Notes: generated from the sequence alone by a model not told the origin. A DNA stretch of 64,000 bases from MRBY01 sp943371005 (GCA_943371005.1 CALRTB020000009.1:67389-131388), one strand, 5' to 3'; shown: positions 16,432 to 26,155, numbered from the stretch's first letter. Numbers and translations: made by a program.

Positions 16432-18810
16432 ATGACATCTCCCTCTCCCCAACGCCTCAAACCGAAATCCTTTGCGGATCTAGTGGCCCAATTTCGTAAT
16501 TTTCCCAAACCCCAGAGCGAAGATTCAGCACTTTTACGGGCTTTGGTACAGCTATTGGTGGTTGTCGGCATTATTGCGACGGATGTGGCCTCAGAAGGCA
16601 ATATGATCTGGTTTGGCTGGCCGATCAGTGTTTTAGCGGTGCCCTTAACGCTCTTGGGGGGAGTTTGGAGTTGGCAAAACCGTCAGAAGGCGAATGTGGG
16701 CGCGAAATTTTTTATTGCCATCGGCATGTTGGGCATGCTGTTGCTCTTTTTCCGGAATCTGTATGCCAATTTAAACGATACTCGCTTGGTGTTGGCGGAG
16801 CTTCTCATTCAACTGCAAATTCTCCACAGCTTCGATTTGCCCCGCCGGAAGGATCTGGGGTATTCGATGGTGATTGGCCTCATCCTGTTGGGTGTGGCTG
16901 GCACTGTTTCTCAAACGTTAACCTTTGCGCCCTGGTTAATTTTATTTTTGGCGATCGCCCTCCCGGTTTTAGTCTTAGATTACCGTTCACGCCTCGGTCT
17001 AGCGGGTTTAGAGACAATCCTGTGGCCACAGCGCTCCAGTGCCCGTAAAGGCCGCGCTAATCTCCTAAAAAATTCTCCTTTGTCACCCAAACGCCTGGGC
17101 GCAATTTTAGGGATTACGTTGGTGCTAGGTCTGGGACTCTTTAGCATCATGCCCCGTTTCCCTGGCTATCAACTCAGCACTTTGCCTGTGAGTTTGCCCG
17201 CCGATGCCCCTGAAAATGAACGTTTCAGTCCCACCAACCTCAGCTTAGTCAACCCTGGTTACGAGGGAAGTGAAAATACTGATGGTGCGACCTTTGGGAA
17301 TAGTCCGGGTAGTGGGGAAGGTACTGGCGAGGGCAGCAGTCCCAGTGAAGGTCAAGGGGAACTCGATAAAACCCAGTACTACGGTTTCAATAGCAAAATC
17401 AATCAAAATCTCCGGGGTGAGATGGAAAAGGTGCTGGTGATGCGGGTGCGATCGCAGGCTCCTGGTTTTTGGCGCGTGATGTCCTTTGACCGGTACACAG
17501 GCCAGGGCTGGGAAGTCACCAATGCCGATGATTTGCAACTCACGGAGCGTTCCCGGTGGGCGGGTCGTTTTTTCCTGACGCCTTTTATTCCCAACTCAGC
17601 AGAAAAGAAAAAGATTATCCAGAGCTATACTGCCGTACTATCTTTGCCGAATATCGTCCCGGCGATGCAGTATCCGACGGAACTTTACTTTCCAACGGCG
17701 GAGATTGGTCAAGATCCAGAGGGCAATTTGCGATCGCCTTTAGGACTTTTAGAAGGCTTAACCTATACCGTTATTTCTAAAGTGCCCTACCGTAATCGGA
17801 CGGAATTGGCGGCAGCGGGGACGAACTATCCGTCATTTGTCACGGAGAAATATTTAGACGTTCCCCCAGCAATAAAAGCAGAGGTACAGGCCGTGGCGGA
17901 GGAGATTCTTTCCCAGGCCAATAGTCCGATTACTTCCCCCTACGAAAAGGCCCTCTACCTCGCCCAAGGTTTGAAACAGCGTTTCCCCCAGGCCCAAGAA
18001 ATTCCCTTCTTCGCAGACGATGAAGACCTCGTTGAAGCCTTCTTGTTTAAATACAAAGGGGGCTACGCCGATCATTACGCGACAGTCCTCACAATTATGT
18101 TGCGTTCTATTGGGATTCCAGCCCGGTTTGCGACAGGATTTGACCAGGGGGATTTTAATCCATTTACGGGTTATTATCTCGTCCACAACACCGATGCCCA
18201 TGCTGTCACCGAAGCCTATTTTCCGGGCCAGGGTTGGTTTGCGTTCAATCCCTTACCGGGCTATGAGGTTGTTCCGCCTTCCTTTGAAGATAGCGGCGCT
18301 TTTGGCGTATTGAGATCCTTTTGGCGCTGGGTTGCGGGTTGGGTACCCTCGCCGATCCTTGGCTTCTTTGAGGGGCTTTGGTTTACGGCCTTGAAAATAC
18401 TGGGCTATATGGTTTCGCGATTGTGGGGCTTTGTTTCTAGTGGTCTCGTTGGGGCGGTTACCGGGGCGATCGCCGTTGTTGTTGCCAGCATGGGCGGCTG
18501 GTTTGTCATTAAGCAAATTCGTAGTTGGTTCCAGCGGCGACGTTTTGCCCAATTACCCATGATGGAACAGCTTTATCAACAAATGCTCTTACTGCTCCAA
18601 AATAAAGGGCACCAGAAACAACGGACTCAAACCCCGTGGGAATTTTTGCGGGCGATTCAACAGCAATACCGTCCCGAAACCCTAGAGATTTTAACGGAAC
18701 TAACCGAAGCCTATGTCAACTGGCGCTATGGTGAACAGCCAGCCAATACAGACTACCTCAGGCAGCAACTCAAGCGCCTGCAACGTTCATTCTATCGAGG
18801 TCAATCTTAA
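16432..18810 (+). CDS. TgpA-like membrane protein with a degenerate transglutaminase domain
   Basis: This 792-residue protein starts at the ATG at 16432 (MTSPSPQRL); a TTG 21 bases earlier is less likely. About six membrane segments fill the first 260 residues. A low-complexity Gly/Ser/Glu stretch and an extracytoplasmic transglutaminase-like domain follow, then membrane segments near 640-700 and a C-terminal DUF4129-like tail. In active relatives the core reads GxCEHFA. Here it is GGYADHYAT (about residue 543), so the nucleophilic Cys is Ala. The His of HAVTEAYFP remains, but the usual Asp (DPTPG) is Asn in FNPLPG. The protein is probably non-catalytic and perhaps a binding or structural protein. 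Confidence 0.85.
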   Translation: MTSPSPQRLKPKSFADLVAQFRNFPKPQSEDSALLRALVQLLVVVGIIATDVASEGNMIWFGWPISVLAVPLTLLGGVWSWQNRQKANVGAKFFIAIGMLGMLLLFFRNLYANLNDTRLVLAELLIQLQILHSFDLPRRKDLGYSMVIGLILLGVAGTVSQTLTFAPWLILFLAIALPVLVLDYRSRLGLAGLETILWPQRSSARKGRANLLKNSPLSPKRLGAILGITLVLGLGLFSIMPRFPGYQLSTLPVSLPADAPENERFSPTNLSLVNPGYEGSENTDGATFGNSPGSGEGTGEGSSPSEGQGELDKTQYYGFNSKINQNLRGEMEKVLVMRVRSQAPGFWRVMSFDRYTGQGWEVTNADDLQLTERSRWAGRFFLTPFIPNSAEKKKIIQSYTAVLSLPNIVPAMQYPTELYFPTAEIGQDPEGNLRSPLGLLEGLTYTVISKVPYRNRTELAAAGTNYPSFVTEKYLDVPPAIKAEVQAVAEEILSQANSPITSPYEKALYLAQGLKQRFPQAQEIPFFADDEDLVEAFLFKYKGGYADHYATVLTIMLRSIGIPARFATGFDQGDFNPFTGYYLVHNTDAHAVTEAYFPGQGWFAFNPLPGYEVVPPSFEDSGAFGVLRSFWRWVAGWVPSPILGFFEGLWFTALKILGYMVSRLWGFVSSGLVGAVTGAIAVVVASMGGWFVIKQIRSWFQRRRFAQLPMMEQLYQQMLLLLQNKGHQKQRTQTPWEFLRAIQQQYRPETLEILTELTEAYVNWRYGEQPANTDYLRQQLKRLQRSFYRGQS

Positions 18811-18812
18811 AA

Positions 18813-18899
18813 CGGAGAGGGGGGGATTCGAACCCCCGACTGAGTTGCCCCAGTAACGGTTTTCGAGACCGCCGCATTCAACCACTCTGCCACCTCTCC
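18813..18899 (-). tRNA. trnS-CGA: tRNA-Ser (CGA)
   Basis: An 87-base class II tRNA is encoded on the minus strand. The acceptor GGAGAGG pairs with CCTCTCC and the discriminator is G. The D arm is GGCAGAGTGGTTGAATGC, the anticodon loop holds CGA in GTCTCGAAAAC, a long variable arm (TTACTGGGGCAACTCAG) follows, and the T arm contains GTTCGAATC. The long variable arm confirms serine identity. It lies tail-to-tail with the transglutaminase-like gene, only two bases beyond its stop. Confidence 0.95.
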
Positions 18900-19080
18900 A
18901 GGGGCCTAAACTATTCTAAGCACAATTCAGGGTCTTGGCTAGTCCAATTACAGTAAAGCGCCCAAAAGTTATTTGCACTCAAAATAGACAAAATAAAAGC
19001 TAAAGAAGTTAAAAAGATTACATTTTCCCAATGATCCCCGCGCTAGGTTAGCAATACCCTCCGATTGCTTATCAAGCTAG

Positions 19081-19107
19081 ACCGTCCCCACCCAGTGGCG
19101 GTTTTTT
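19081..19107 (+). terminator. rho-independent terminator
   Basis: ACCG and CCAC pair with GTGG and CGGT, with a short TCC bulge and a CCA loop, followed directly by a run of T. It sits about 80 bases upstream of the ndbB start. It may end transcription coming from the transglutaminase-like gene or act as an attenuator. Confidence 0.6.
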
Positions 19108-19188
19108 ATTGTCCAACGGCTGGCCCCCTCGACTGGGAAATTAAGGCACAATAGTTAAACGTTGCCCGCCCTCACCTTTTATTTCTCC

Positions 19189-20370
19189 ATGAGTCAGTCC
19201 CACATCGTCATCATCGGCGGCGGTTTCGCCGGACTCTACACGGCTCTCCGTCTGTTGCAATTTCCTTGGGAAACCTCCCAACGGCCAGAGATCACTTTAA
19301 TCGATCGCCAGGATCACTTTGTTTTTAGTCCTCTCCTCTACGAATTGATCACTGAGGAAATGCAGCCCTGGGAAGTGGCTCCCACCTACACGGAGTTGTT
19401 ACGCCATGGCCCGGTGAAATTTGTCCAAGCCCAAGTACAAACCATTGACCCGGAGCAAAAAACTGTTGTCTGTGGCGATCGCCAAATCACCTATGACTAC
19501 CTGGTGATTGCTGCTGGGGGCACAACAAAATTTGTAGATTTGCCTGGGATCAAGGAATACGCCCTACCTTTTAAAACCCTCAATGATGCCCTCCGCCTCA
19601 AGGAAAAATTGCGGGCCTTGGAAACCAGTGCAGCGGAAAAAATTCGCATTGCCATTGTTGGGGGTGGCTACAGTGGCGTGGAATTGGCCTGTAAATTGGC
19701 GGATCGCTTAGGCGATCGCGGGCGGCTACGAATCATTGATCGCGGCGATGAAATCCTAAAAAATGCCCCCAAATTCAACCAACAAGCTGCCAAGGAAGCC
19801 CTGGAAGAACGGGGGATTTGGGTAGACTACGCCACGGAGGTCACCGAAGTCACCGCCGATAGCCTGAGCCTGCGCTACAAAGGGGAAGTGGATACCATTC
19901 CCGCTGACCTCGTGTTGTGGACTGGCGGAACGGCGATCGCCCCTTGGGTGAAGGATCTCGCCCTGCCCCACGCAGACAATGGCAAACTAGAGGCCAATGC
20001 TCAATTACAGATCCAAGACCATCCCAACATTTTCGCCCTTGGGGATGTTGCCCAGACAGACGAAACCTTACCAATGACGGCTCAGGTGGCGATTCAGCAG
20101 GCCGATGTGTGCGCCTGGAACCTGCGGAGCCTGATTACAGATAAGCCTCTGTTGCCCTTTAAGTTCTTTAATCTCGGTGAAATGCTCACCCTTGGCGAAA
20201 ATAATGCCACCCTCAGCGGCTTGGGCCTCGAACTTGAAGGGAACCTCGCCCATGTGGCCCGGCGCTTGGTTTATCTCTACCGTTTGCCCACCTGGGAACA
20301 TCAAGTGCAGGTGGGGCTTAATTGGCTCGTGCAACCCCTCGCAAAATTATTGGCTCAGTCAGCAAAGTAA
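19189..20370 (+). CDS. ndbB: type II NAD(P)H dehydrogenase, NdbB/NDC1-like
   Basis: This is a FAD-dependent NAD(P)H:quinone oxidoreductase of 393 residues from the ATG at 19189; an in-frame upstream codon would add nine residues. The FAD motif is IVIIGGGFAGLYTA, the second nucleotide-binding motif is RIAIVGGGYSGVELACKLA, and the FAD C-terminal motif is NIFALGDVAQ. The stretch FVFSPLLYELITEEMQPWEV resembles NdbB and plant NDC1, which reduce demethylphylloquinone in vitamin K1 synthesis. Respiratory NdbA/NdbC-type enzymes typically read FQPLLYQVA. A C-terminal amphipathic helix (LNWLVQPLAKLLAQ) may bind membrane. The HAD gene six bases downstream is probably co-transcribed. Confidence 0.82.
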   Translation: MSQSHIVIIGGGFAGLYTALRLLQFPWETSQRPEITLIDRQDHFVFSPLLYELITEEMQPWEVAPTYTELLRHGPVKFVQAQVQTIDPEQKTVVCGDRQITYDYLVIAAGGTTKFVDLPGIKEYALPFKTLNDALRLKEKLRALETSAAEKIRIAIVGGGYSGVELACKLADRLGDRGRLRIIDRGDEILKNAPKFNQQAAKEALEERGIWVDYATEVTEVTADSLSLRYKGEVDTIPADLVLWTGGTAIAPWVKDLALPHADNGKLEANAQLQIQDHPNIFALGDVAQTDETLPMTAQVAIQQADVCAWNLRSLITDKPLLPFKFFNLGEMLTLGENNATLSGLGLELEGNLAHVARRLVYLYRLPTWEHQVQVGLNWLVQPLAKLLAQSAK

Positions 20371-20376
20371 AAATTC

Positions 20377-21051
20377 ATGGAAACACAGCCGAAGGTCATT
20401 TTTTTCGATGCAGTCGGAACCCTCTTTGGGGTCAGAGATGGAGTTGGGGCGACCTATGCCAAAATTGCCCAACGCCACGGTGTCAGCGCGGATCCAGAGC
20501 GATTAGAACAAGGATTTCGTCAATCCTTTAAACATAAACCAGCCCCCGCCTTTCCGAATATTGATGCTGAGTTGATCCCGAAACAGGAATTTCTTTGGTG
20601 GGAGGCGATCGCCCAGGAAACGTTTACTGCTGCGGGAGTAATTGATCAATTTCCCGATTTTCGTGCTTTTTTTACGGATTTGTACCAGCATTTTGCGACG
20701 GCAGAACCCTGGTTTCTTTTCGCGGAAACCTTGGCTTCGGTGCAGGATTGGCACGCCCAGGGCATTGAGTTGGGTTTGATTTCCAATTTCGACTCCCGCC
20801 TACTGCAGGTCCTAGATGCTTTAGAACTAGCTCCCTATTTCCAGAGTGTGACCATTTCCTCTCTAACCGGGGCAGCGAAACCAGACTCCAAAATTTTCCA
20901 GACAGCTCTTGCTAAACATGATTGTCAACCAGAGGAAGCACTCCACATCGGAGACAGTCGCTTGGAAGATTACGAAGCAGCAAAACGGCTAGGAATGCAG
21001 GCCCACCTCATTGAACGGGATCAGCCTTTTCCCTACAGTCGCCAGCCGTAA
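20377..21051 (+). CDS. HAD-superfamily hydrolase
   Basis: This 224-residue haloacid-dehalogenase-fold phosphatase-like protein has motif I VIFFDAVGTLFG, where the usual second Asp (DxD) is Val followed by Gly. Motif II is LGLISNFDSR, motif III is K888-type Lys in GAAKPDSKIF, and motif IV is ALHIGDSRLEDYEAAK. The DAVGTL form, with Val in place of the catalytic acid Asp+2, is found in several HAD dehalogenase-like and structural members. The substrate is unknown. It lies six bases after ndbB, so a shared transcript is likely. Confidence 0.85.
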   Translation: METQPKVIFFDAVGTLFGVRDGVGATYAKIAQRHGVSADPERLEQGFRQSFKHKPAPAFPNIDAELIPKQEFLWWEAIAQETFTAAGVIDQFPDFRAFFTDLYQHFATAEPWFLFAETLASVQDWHAQGIELGLISNFDSRLLQVLDALELAPYFQSVTISSLTGAAKPDSKIFQTALAKHDCQPEEALHIGDSRLEDYEAAKRLGMQAHLIERDQPFPYSRQP

Positions 21052-21125
21052 CACCCTCCGGCTTTCAGCCATGACCCCCCTCTAACTCCCCTCAAAGGAG
21101 AGAATGTTTGGGGGGGGGGCTAGGG
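21051..21125. repeat. dispersed palindromic intergenic repeat, copy 1
   Basis: The segment ACACCCTCCGGCTTTCAGCC, then CCCCCTCTAACTCCCCTCAAAGGAGAG and a G run, lies between two convergent genes. Related sequence recurs at 36509-36586 and 37320-37368. The family core is roughly CTCC-GGCTTTCAGCC followed by a C-rich/G-rich palindrome. It could double as a bidirectional terminator here. Confidence 0.6.
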
Positions 21126-21130
21126 ATGGG

Positions 21131-21988
21131 TTAATAGGCCTGCCAGATGCGGGACAGGATTGGCGGTTGGGGAGCATAAAGCGATCGCCAATTTTGCCAG
21201 AGGCTAAGGAACCACCGTTTTACCTCGGTGCTGGAGTGACCCCGATAGCGACAGAGAACTCCTTGCGGTAATTGTGTGATTCCACCTAAACCTTTCTGAA
21301 GAACTGCCATGGTTTGCCGCAACTCCGTAATTTGAGCCTCGTTAATTTCTAAACCCACTAGGGCCAGACTCCCGACCACCGGCTGATTATTGAGACCATT
21401 CCAGGCAGCGAAGACCTCTGGGTTTCCTGGTAGCCATTGGCGATCGCCCCAGAGCAGTTCGTCCCCCTGCCAAATTTCTGTCAGCCCCCGCCAGTTACCG
21501 GAGATAAATTTCTCCCCCCGCGCCGTGCGCCCAAACCGGAGAATTTCCCAGCCGCACCACACTGCCCTTGGGGCTAGATTGATCCGCAAGCTCTGGTGAT
21601 ATTCTGCTCCGTCAAAAACGATCATCTCCTGGGGAAAATATTCCAAAATACTGCCCGGTGCCTGGTTAATCACCCCATCCTGCCGCGCCGTTTCCCCGTT
21701 GGTGCGATAAATTTTGTTGGCTGCTGCTGTTGTGAGGAAAACATGACTTTCCGGTTGCAGTTCGAGATCTAAAGATAGGCGATCACCCCCGACAATGCCC
21801 CCCGCCGTATGGAGCAATACCGTGTGACAAATGCGATCGCCCTCCGGGTAAAATGGCCGCTGAATCCGAAAGGGCGCCTGGGTAAAACAGCGTTGCATTT
21901 CCGTCTTGCCCTGGCGCTGCCCGTAGATTAAGCCCACCTTGCCGTGCCAGGGCTGCGCTTTATGAATCACCTGTTGTTGATCTTGCAT
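21131..21988 (-). CDS. ureD: urease accessory protein UreD
   Basis: UreD (UreH) helps UreF and UreG deliver nickel to apo-urease. The 285-residue frame contains the family blocks GKTEMQRCFTQAPFRIQRPF, LHTAGGIVGGDRLSLDLEL, TTAAANKIYRTNG and FPQEMIVFDGAEY. Length is normal for the family. No other urease gene is in the window, so the ure cluster is split in this genome, as is common in cyanobacteria. It is divergent from glgA with about 270 bases between. Confidence 0.93.
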   Translation of the reverse strand: MQDQQQVIHKAQPWHGKVGLIYGQRQGKTEMQRCFTQAPFRIQRPFYPEGDRICHTVLLHTAGGIVGGDRLSLDLELQPESHVFLTTAAANKIYRTNGETARQDGVINQAPGSILEYFPQEMIVFDGAEYHQSLRINLAPRAVWCGWEILRFGRTARGEKFISGNWRGLTEIWQGDELLWGDRQWLPGNPEVFAAWNGLNNQPVVGSLALVGLEINEAQITELRQTMAVLQKGLGGITQLPQGVLCRYRGHSSTEVKRWFLSLWQNWRSLYAPQPPILSRIWQAY

Positions 21989-22256
21989 TTTTGTCTGAAA
22001 TTGATGGGATTAGGGGGACTAAAAATTGCCGCCAAAATATTCCCCAACAGCGGTCTATTTTCTCGATCATCCCACTGATCTGGGAAGTCACAACGGCGAT
22101 CGCCAAATATTTTGTTCCCAAAACAATGGAGCAAACAAACCTCAAGAATCCTAATCAAACTTCCGCCCCCGTATAGTTGCCGCTCACAGACAGATGCTTT
22201 ATCTTTGAAAAAATTTTCACGAATTTCCCATTCTTTCAGAAACATAAGGAGTCCCT

Positions 22257-23729
22257 ATGTACATCGTCCAGATTGCTTCGGAATGCGCCCCCGTCGCGAA
22301 AGTAGGTGGACTCGGAGATGTGGTTTACGGACTCAGTCGCGAGCTTAGTCTGCGCGGCCATTGTGTCGAAATTATTTTGCCCAAATATGATTGTCTCCGC
22401 TATGACCATATTTGGGGGATGCACGAAGCCTATCGGGATCTGTGGGTACCCTGGTTTGGCGGCGCGGTTCACTGCACTGTCTTCTATGGTTGGGTTCACG
22501 GCCAACAATGTTTCTTTATCGAACCCCACTCCGGTGATAACTTTTTCAGTCGGGGCTTTTTTTATGGGGCCTTAGACGACCACATGCGTTTTGCCTTCTT
22601 TAGCAAGGCCGCCCTCGAATTTTTACAAAAATCCAACAAACGCCCCGACATTATCCACTGCCATGACTGGCAAACAGGTCTTGTCCCAGTAATGCTCTTT
22701 GAAATGTATAAGTGGCACGGCCTCTGGAATCAACGGGTGTGCTACACCATCCATAACTTTAAACATCAAGGGATTGCTGGTGCTGATATTCTCTGGGCGA
22801 CAGGCCTCAATAACGAAGGCTATTATTTCCACTACGATCGCCTCCGGGATAACTTTAATCCCTTTGCCTTGAATTTCATGAAGGGGGGCATTGTCTATGC
22901 CAATGCGGTGACGACTGTTTCGCCCCACCACGCCTGGGAAGCCCACTACACGGATATTGGTTGCGGCCTTAGCCATACCCTGCACCTCCACCAAGACAAG
23001 TTCAAGGGAATCCTAAACGGCATCGATTACAGTACTTGGAACCCAGAAGTAGACCACAATATCGAGCTGCAATACGGTTGGGATAGCCTCGAAAATAAAG
23101 CGAAAAACAAAAAAGCCCTACGCGATCGCCTTTTACTGGAAGACAATGACCGACCGATCATCACCTACATTGGCCGCCTCGATGACCAAAAAGGCGTGCA
23201 TTTAGTTCACCATGCCATGTACTATGCCCTCAACCGGGGGGCGCAATTTGTCCTCCTTGGGTCTGCCACCGAAGGGTCAATCAATTCCTGGTTCTGGCAC
23301 GAAAAATTCCACCTCAACGACAACCCCAACTGTCACATTGAGCTAGGCTTCAACGCAGAACTGTCCCACATGATCTATGCCGGGGCCGATATGCTGGTGG
23401 TTCCCAGTAACTATGAACCTTGTGGTCTGACCCAACTCATCGCCCTTAAGTATGGTGTGGTGCCCATTGTCCGGGGTGTTGGCGGCCTCGTCAGTACCGT
23501 ATTTGACCGGGATCACGACGACAAGCATCCCCCCGAAGAGCGCAATGGCTATGTCTTTTACCAAACGGATAACCACGCCCTTGAATCAGCCATGGAACGG
23601 GCCATTGGTTTATATACGGTGTACCCCGAAGAATTCCGGAAGCTACAAATTCAGGGGATGAAATATGACTATTCCTGGAATAACCCCGGCAATGAATACA
23701 TCGATCTCTACGAGTTTATCCGTGCCTAA
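22257..23729 (+). CDS. glgA: glycogen synthase, GlgA2-type
   Basis: This is an ADP-glucose-dependent GT5 glycogen synthase of 490 residues. It has the N-terminal ADP-glucose site KVGGLGDVVYGLSREL and the middle motif DIIHCHDWQTGLVP. The C-terminal retaining-GT motif is VPSNYEPCGLTQLIALKYG, with the conserved catalytic Glu. Cyanobacteria often have two synthases. The N-terminus (MYIVQIASECAPVAK) and internal insertions recall the GlgA2 isoform. A good ribosome site (AAGGAG) precedes the ATG. Together with glgP near 33 kb, the window holds both synthesis and breakdown steps, in separate transcription units. Confidence 0.93.
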   Translation: MYIVQIASECAPVAKVGGLGDVVYGLSRELSLRGHCVEIILPKYDCLRYDHIWGMHEAYRDLWVPWFGGAVHCTVFYGWVHGQQCFFIEPHSGDNFFSRGFFYGALDDHMRFAFFSKAALEFLQKSNKRPDIIHCHDWQTGLVPVMLFEMYKWHGLWNQRVCYTIHNFKHQGIAGADILWATGLNNEGYYFHYDRLRDNFNPFALNFMKGGIVYANAVTTVSPHHAWEAHYTDIGCGLSHTLHLHQDKFKGILNGIDYSTWNPEVDHNIELQYGWDSLENKAKNKKALRDRLLLEDNDRPIITYIGRLDDQKGVHLVHHAMYYALNRGAQFVLLGSATEGSINSWFWHEKFHLNDNPNCHIELGFNAELSHMIYAGADMLVVPSNYEPCGLTQLIALKYGVVPIVRGVGGLVSTVFDRDHDDKHPPEERNGYVFYQTDNHALESAMERAIGLYTVYPEEFRKLQIQGMKYDYSWNNPGNEYIDLYEFIRA

Positions 23730-23870
23730 TTGGTGCTTATCCAGTACGTTTTGAGATCAAACGGCCCTGTCATCCCTGGGAAATATGTCCCCAAAGCCTG
23801 AACCAAGGCCCCTAACAATTCCCAGGGAAGTCGCTACCATGGTAGGCAAGTTCCTCCTTTGTCCGTGCCT

Positions 23871-24152
23871 ATGGATGCCTTTAGTCCCTATCCGCCTGAG
23901 TGGATCAAAAATGCGAGCCACGCCCTTAGTTTCCATTGTCCCAGTTGTGAAGCGCTCCCCCATGATGCGAAACGGGCCTGGTTAAATCGTTATGCCCCAG
24001 TGACCGATGCCCTGCACCGTCGTCGCTGGCAGGAGTTTTATGAATGTCAATGTGGCACCGTTTGGTGGGCCTGGAGTAGCGATCGCCCCCCGTCCCGCTA
24101 CCAAACAGATGACCGGGGTGAGAATGACGAATTTCGCCGGGGCTTGTTTTAG
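23871..24152 (+). CDS. small zinc-ribbon-like hypothetical protein
   Basis: This 93-residue protein starts at the ATG at 23871 (MDAFSPYPPEW). It has a CPSC pair near residue 20 and a CQCG pair near residue 60, so it may bind one metal through four cysteines. The rest is rich in Trp and Arg (RRRWQEFYE, VWWAWSSDR). I recognise no named family. It lies between glgA and accC on the same strand. Confidence 0.6.
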   Translation: MDAFSPYPPEWIKNASHALSFHCPSCEALPHDAKRAWLNRYAPVTDALHRRRWQEFYECQCGTVWWAWSSDRPPSRYQTDDRGENDEFRRGLF

Positions 24153-24263
24153 AGAAATCGCGAAAGTCTTTTCCGGGGCGATCGCCGCTTGCCGAGGGAT
24201 ACCCCTTACCATGATAATGTTGGCTACCCATCACACTGGGGACGCAAACGCCAACGGAACACC

Positions 24264-25610
24264 ATGCAGTTTTCAAAGATTCTCATCGCCAATCGCGGAG
24301 AAGTTGCCCTACGCATTATCCACACCTGTCAGGAGCTCGGCATTGCCACCGTCGCCGTCCACTCCACCGTAGATCGCCAAGCCCTCCACGTTCAGCTCGC
24401 CGATGAGAGCATTTGCATTGGCCCACCCCAGAGCAGCAAAAGCTATCTCAACATTCCCAATATTATCGCTGCGGCCCTCAGCAGTAACGCCGACGCAATC
24501 CACCCAGGCTACGGTTTTCTGGCTGAGAATGCTAAATTCGCAGAAATTTGTGCCGACCACCAAATTACCTTTATTGGCCCTTCCCCGGAAGCGATGATCG
24601 CCATGGGAGATAAATCCACCGCTAAAAAAACGATGCAGGCAGCAAAGGTGCCCACCGTACCCGGGAGTGCTGGCTTAGTGGCCTCCGAAGAACAAGCCTT
24701 AGAAATTGCGGCCCAAATTGGCTACCCTGTGATGATCAAAGCCACGGCGGGTGGTGGTGGCCGGGGGATGCGCCTTGTGCCGAGCGCCGAAGAATTACCC
24801 CGTTTGTACCGAGCGGCCCAGGGGGAAGCAGAGGCAGCCTTTGGCAATGGCGGCGTTTATATCGAAAAATTTATTGAACGGCCCCGCCACATTGAGTTTC
24901 AGATCCTCGCGGATCAATACGGCAATGTGATCCACCTAGGGGAACGGGATTGTTCGATCCAACGGCGACACCAAAAACTCCTCGAAGAAGCGCCCAGCGC
25001 AATTCTCACCCCTAGGCTCCGGGACAAAATGGGGAAAGCAGCGGTCAAAGCGGCGAAATCCATTGATTATGTCGGGGCGGGAACGGTGGAATTCCTCGTG
25101 GATAAGAATGGGGATTTCTACTTTATGGAGATGAATACCCGGATTCAGGTGGAACACCCGGTGACGGAGATGGTGACAGGACTAGATCTGATTGCTGAAC
25201 AAATTAAAGTCGCCCAAGGCGATCGCCTCAGCCTGAATCAAAATCAAGTACATCTTAATGGCCATGCCATCGAGTGCCGGATCAATGCCGAGGATCCCGA
25301 CCACGACTTCCGGCCGACCCCCGGCAAAATCAGCGGCTATCTTCCACCCGGTGGCCCCGGCGTGCGGATAGATTCCCATGTCTACACCGATTATGAAATT
25401 TCCCCCTACTACGATTCTTTAATCGGCAAACTAATTGTTTGGGGGCCAGACCGAGACACCGCCATTCGCCGCATGAAGCGCGCCCTCCGAGAATGTGCCA
25501 TTACTGGGGTGTCTACCACCATCGGCTTCCACCAAAAGATTTTGAATCACCCGGCTTTTTTGGCAGCCGATGTCGATACAAACTTTATCCAGCAGCACAT
25601 GTTGCCCTAG
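24264..25610 (+). CDS. accC: acetyl-CoA carboxylase, biotin carboxylase subunit
   Basis: AccC carboxylates the biotin of BCCP using ATP and bicarbonate, in the first step of fatty-acid synthesis. From the ATG at 24264 (MQFSKILIANRGE) it is 448 residues, the usual size. A longer reading frame upstream is ignored because family members begin at this point. The ATP-grasp glycine loop KATAGGGGRGMRLV, ERDCSIQRRHQKL, the metal-binding EMNTRIQVEHPVTE and the C-terminal domain are all present. The start region has few ribosome-site features, but homology fixes it. Confidence 0.97.
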   Translation: MQFSKILIANRGEVALRIIHTCQELGIATVAVHSTVDRQALHVQLADESICIGPPQSSKSYLNIPNIIAAALSSNADAIHPGYGFLAENAKFAEICADHQITFIGPSPEAMIAMGDKSTAKKTMQAAKVPTVPGSAGLVASEEQALEIAAQIGYPVMIKATAGGGGRGMRLVPSAEELPRLYRAAQGEAEAAFGNGGVYIEKFIERPRHIEFQILADQYGNVIHLGERDCSIQRRHQKLLEEAPSAILTPRLRDKMGKAAVKAAKSIDYVGAGTVEFLVDKNGDFYFMEMNTRIQVEHPVTEMVTGLDLIAEQIKVAQGDRLSLNQNQVHLNGHAIECRINAEDPDHDFRPTPGKISGYLPPGGPGVRIDSHVYTDYEISPYYDSLIGKLIVWGPDRDTAIRRMKRALRECAITGVSTTIGFHQKILNHPAFLAADVDTNFIQQHMLP

Positions 25611-25669
25611 GGGCGATCGCGTATCTAACTTTAGGACAACCCCCATAAATGACTACTGGGGAAGCCTCC

Positions 25670-26155
25670 TTACTTCTTCGCGATAACTTGGACCAAAGTT
25701 TGGCCCTGATCGTCATAGATCATGATTTGGGAAGCGCGGTCTTGCTTTTGAAAGCCAAACATTGATTGCCCATTGACATCCATGGTCATTTCTTGGCTCC
25801 AACCATTTTTCGCCATTTCTGCGGTGTATTTGTCCTTGACAGCAGCCACACTTTCGTTGCTGACAAAGGTGACGGAAACCCCCTCCGGTAAATCCATCGC
25901 CATTCTAATTTCTGCATTTTTGTCGAAATAAATGTCCTTGGGGAAAGTGTCAGGGAGTTTGACATTGTCGCCACTGCTGACAGACAGATTTCCTTCGTTA
26001 GTTTTGATATCGACAGATTCTTGGGACATATCAATATCAACTTTTTCGCCGGAGCCAGCCTCAATTGCTTTTTCGAAAATCATTTCCTGAACCATGCCGC
26101 AACCACCGAGGCCGAGGGAACAGAGAAAGAAGACGGGTAAAATAAACTTTTTCAC
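25670..26155 (-). CDS. lipoprotein of unknown function
   Basis: I start this at GTG 26155 (V/MKKFILPVFF), because AAGGA lies eight bases upstream and a lipoprotein signal then begins at once. A longer frame reaches 26248 but buries the signal. The lipobox is LGLGGC, so Cys at about residue 19 would be lipidated. The 161-residue product is acidic and mostly beta-like after the anchor. I recognise no enzyme motif. The gene faces accC (convergent). Confidence 0.72.
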   Translation of the reverse strand: MKKFILPVFFLCSLGLGGCGMVQEMIFEKAIEAGSGEKVDIDMSQESVDIKTNEGNLSVSSGDNVKLPDTFPKDIYFDKNAEIRMAMDLPEGVSVTFVSNESVAAVKDKYTAEMAKNGWSQEMTMDVNGQSMFGFQKQDRASQIMIYDDQGQTLVQVIAKK

